Source: Spirochaetaceae bacterium (GTDB lineage: Bacteria; Spirochaetota; Spirochaetia; Treponematales; Breznakiellaceae). Taken from it: a DNA stretch of 7,084 nt. The number at the start of each line of letters is the position of its first letter. The stretch's first letter is position 1. Where the stretch lies: positions 1 through 7,084 of the forward strand of contig JAIRYB010000125.1 of the NCBI GenBank assembly GCA_031267955.1, in the 5' to 3' direction. The notes beneath the pieces are model-generated. The model searched no databases, was not told the DNA's origin, and saw only the letters and a program-made list of their open reading frames with translations. Both the position numbers and the translations under genes were made by a program. Shown one piece after another: positions 6,134 to 7,084 of this stretch.

Positions 6134-6158
6134 GGGGAATTTTTGACCCGGATAAGCT

Positions 6159-6542
6159 ATGGCGGATGAATACATTCGCTCTGTTTTGAGCGATAATTTA
6201 CGAAAACTGCGGAATCGCCGGGAGTGGTCCCAGATGGAACTTGCCGAGAAGGCGAATATTTCCATGAATTTCTTGAGCGAGATCGAGCGGGGCCTCAAAT
6301 GGCCTTATCCGGAGACTCTGCAAAACCTTGCGGGAGCCCTTGGCGTGGAGGTTTTTGAGCTTTTTAAACCGAAAAGTGATGAAAATGCGCCGGGTACCGA
6401 GGAATATATGAACAGGTTTTCAAATGACGTGCTGATCGCCGTGCAGGAATCGGTAAAGAAGTCCCTTGCCAATGTCAAGCGGCAGTACGGGGCTGCCGGC
6501 AATTCCAAATTCAAGAATCGTCAGGGGCCTCCCCCGCAATAG
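6159..6542 (+). CDS. XRE-family helix-turn-helix transcription regulator
   Basis: The 127-residue cytoplasmic protein carries one Cro/C1-type DNA-binding domain at about residues 9-70: LSDNLRKLRNRREWSQMELA (10-29), the first HTH helix SQMELAEKAN (24-33), the recognition helix SMNFLSEIERGL (35-46) and the closing part PETLQNLAGALGVEVFELF (51-69). Residues 80-108 form a likely helix that could mediate dimer formation, and the end (109-127) is basic and Pro/Gln-rich. No ligand-binding or peptidase domain is present. The ATG at 6159 has only a weak upstream GGA (6149-6151). It is divergent from the barrel gene, with AT-rich repeats between them, so control of itself and of the envelope unit is plausible but inferred. 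Stand-alone chromosomal regulator, phage remnant or antitoxin-like use cannot be told apart; no toxin gene is adjacent. Confidence 0.9.
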   Translation: MADEYIRSVLSDNLRKLRNRREWSQMELAEKANISMNFLSEIERGLKWPYPETLQNLAGALGVEVFELFKPKSDENAPGTEEYMNRFSNDVLIAVQESVKKSLANVKRQYGAAGNSKFKNRQGPPPQ

Positions 6543-6638
6543 TGATGCAAATACCGGCTCCTCCCATACCGCACGTCTCCCAAATGACATCTGCGCCTTC
6601 CGGCGTTCGCCATCCGCTGCACGGTTCGCGGGTATCAC

Positions 6639-6672
6639 GGTAGAGCTGGGCGGGTAACTGCCCGGCTCTACC
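6639..6672 (+). terminator. Strong hairpin after the XRE gene, possible terminator
   Basis: A 13-bp stem, GGTAGAGCTGGGC (6639-6651) with GCCCGGCTCTACC (6660-6672), has one G-U pair and an 8-base loop (GGGTAACT). It is followed by CGGTTGTTTC, a poor U tract. It lies 97 bases past the XRE stop codon and ahead of the promoter of the next gene. It probably ends the XRE transcript, though the weak T run leaves room for another role such as a small structured RNA element. Confidence 0.5.
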
Positions 6673-6696
6673 CGGTTGTTTCACGGGTTACGGTTA

Positions 6697-6726
6697 TTGC
6701 CGACCCGCGATTTTCTATGGTATACT
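6697..6726 (+). promoter_or_regulatory. Extended -10 promoter of the SIS-domain gene
   Basis: TATACT (6721-6726) is preceded by TGG, giving the extended -10 pattern TGnTATACT. A weak -35, TTGCCG (6697-6702), lies 18 bp upstream. Transcription would start at about 6733, right at the ribosome binding site AAGGGG (6734-6739), which is 7 bases before the ATG at 6747. The leader would be about 14 bases. Confidence 0.6.
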
Positions 6727-6746
6727 TCAATCCAAGGGGCGGCAAA

Positions 6747-7084
6747 ATGGAGTATCCTATAGAATTTAAGCTGTTGTTGGAAAGGTACCCCGCGCTTGAA
6801 TCCTGCGGGGACCAGATCGCGAAGGCAGGGGAACTGCTGCGGAAAAACGTAGAACAGGGCGGCAAGATACTGGTCTGCGGAAACGGGGGCAGCGCCGCGG
6901 ACGCGGATCATATTACCGGGGAACTTTTGAAGTCCTTCCGCAAGAAGCGGCCCATCGATCCCCTGCTGGCGGAAAAACTGCGCGCCCTGGACAAAGAGCG
7001 GGGCGGGCGGCTTGCCGATGCCCTGCAAGGGGGTATCCCGGCGATCAACCTGACCGGCCACACCGCGCTGGCGACGGCGTTTGG
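6747..7084 (+). CDS. SIS-domain phosphosugar isomerase, GmhA-like (partial)
   Basis: The first 112 codons are in the window; the right edge cuts the gene. Residues 41-61 hold the phosphosugar-binding signature: a beta strand ILVC, the loop GNGGSAADADH (45-55) and the helix with GELL, whose Glu59 aligns with the GmhA catalytic glutamate. A later strand and loop, IPAINLTGHTALATAF (97-112), is the second part of the sugar site. In GmhA enzymes the SIS domain isomerises sedoheptulose 7-phosphate to D-glycero-manno-heptose 7-phosphate in the cytoplasm. The segment at about 64-95 (FRKKRPIDPLLAEK and onward) is longer than in classical GmhA and resembles the SIS isomerases often called phosphoheptose isomerase in Gram-positive bacteria and spirochaetes. 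The substrate is therefore uncertain. The start is well supported by AAGGGG 7 bases upstream and its own promoter. Confidence 0.85.
   Translation, partial: MEYPIEFKLLLERYPALESCGDQIAKAGELLRKNVEQGGKILVCGNGGSAADADHITGELLKSFRKKRPIDPLLAEKLRALDKERGGRLADALQGGIPAINLTGHTALATAF

Larger units (their letters stand above)
6061..6146. repeat. Two imperfect repeats with ATATCAAA and TTTGA boxes
   Basis: ATATCAAA occurs at 6061-6068 and again at 6119-6126, exactly 58 bp apart. Each copy is followed by a TAT(T)AAGG motif (TATAAGGAG at 6076-6084; TATTAAGGGG at 6128-6137) and then TTTGA (6085-6089; 6142-6146). This makes TCAAA-N16-TTTGA and TCAAA-N15-TTTGA inverted arms. Further palindromes nearby are TTGATTCAA (6040-6048), GATATATATC (6056-6065), ATTGGCAAT (6104-6112) and TCAAAATTTGA (5906-5916). 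They lie in an AT-rich stretch between divergent genes, as expected for operators, plausibly for the adjacent XRE regulator (inference). Confidence 0.45.
5858..6158. other. Divergent 301-base intergenic control region
   Basis: No convincing gene lies here. The left half (5858-6010) is of mixed composition and holds the barrel gene ribosome binding site, a palindrome TCAAAATTTGA (5906-5916) and the 7-bp hairpin at 5927-5948. The right half (6036-6140) is strikingly AT-rich against GC-rich surroundings. It holds the repeated ATATCAAA/TTTGA elements and back-to-back candidate promoters. Tiny frames exist (for example ATG 6111 to TGA 6146, 11 codons), but none has a good binding site. Confidence 0.7.

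Noticed and set aside
6466..6657. Plus-strand 63-codon frame overlapping the end of the XRE gene
   Set aside because: It overlaps the XRE gene in another frame, runs into the hairpin at 6639, and has no recognisable content.
6681..7061. Minus-strand open frame of 126 codons opposite the SIS gene
   Set aside because: The plus strand encodes a clear SIS domain with promoter and binding site. The minus frame has no domain or binding site.

Overview
The window is a gene-dense bacterial chromosome segment with no rRNA, tRNA, CRISPR array or insertion sequence that I can see. The best guess for the source is a GC-rich spirochaete, possibly a Treponema of the gut type. The pointers are a small outer-membrane beta-barrel gene beside a CsgG-like periplasmic protein, a Tex protein and a short cytoplasmic XRE regulator. 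This is a judgement from protein style, not a proven assignment.

Left part, all on the minus strand (positions 1-4227): a promoter with a perfect -10 box (TTGATT, 17 bp, TATAAT) lies so close to the tex start codon that the mRNA would be leaderless or nearly so. It drives tex, an RNA/DNA-binding S1 protein with an unusually long Gly/Arg-rich C-terminal tail. The tex stop and the malQ start share a base (TAATG). malQ encodes a complete GH77 4-alpha-glucanotransferase with all three catalytic residues. A reading frame that begins 11 bases after malQ runs off the left edge and may be a third operon member.

Middle part, minus strand (4290-5857): a two-gene envelope unit. The first gene encodes a secreted 211-residue beta-barrel outer-membrane protein ending in Phe. 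The second encodes a secreted 271-residue protein with a CsgG/LpoB-like C-terminal domain. The genes are separated by a 57-base spacer holding a hairpin, and a textbook Rho-independent terminator closes the unit before the tex promoter.

A 301-base divergent intergenic region (5858-6158) holds an AT-rich core with repeated ATATCAAA/TTTGA elements, back-to-back candidate promoters and two hairpins. It separates the envelope unit from a plus-strand gene for a 127-residue XRE-family regulator, which could control itself and the envelope unit (inference). A 13-bp hairpin and an extended -10 promoter follow, and then a SIS-domain phosphosugar isomerase gene (GmhA-like) that is cut by the right edge.

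No gene here is wholly unknown except the 27-codon fragment at the left edge. The least ordinary signals are the leaderless-type tex promoter, the RGG-like Tex tail, and the repeat-rich divergent control region next to the XRE gene.
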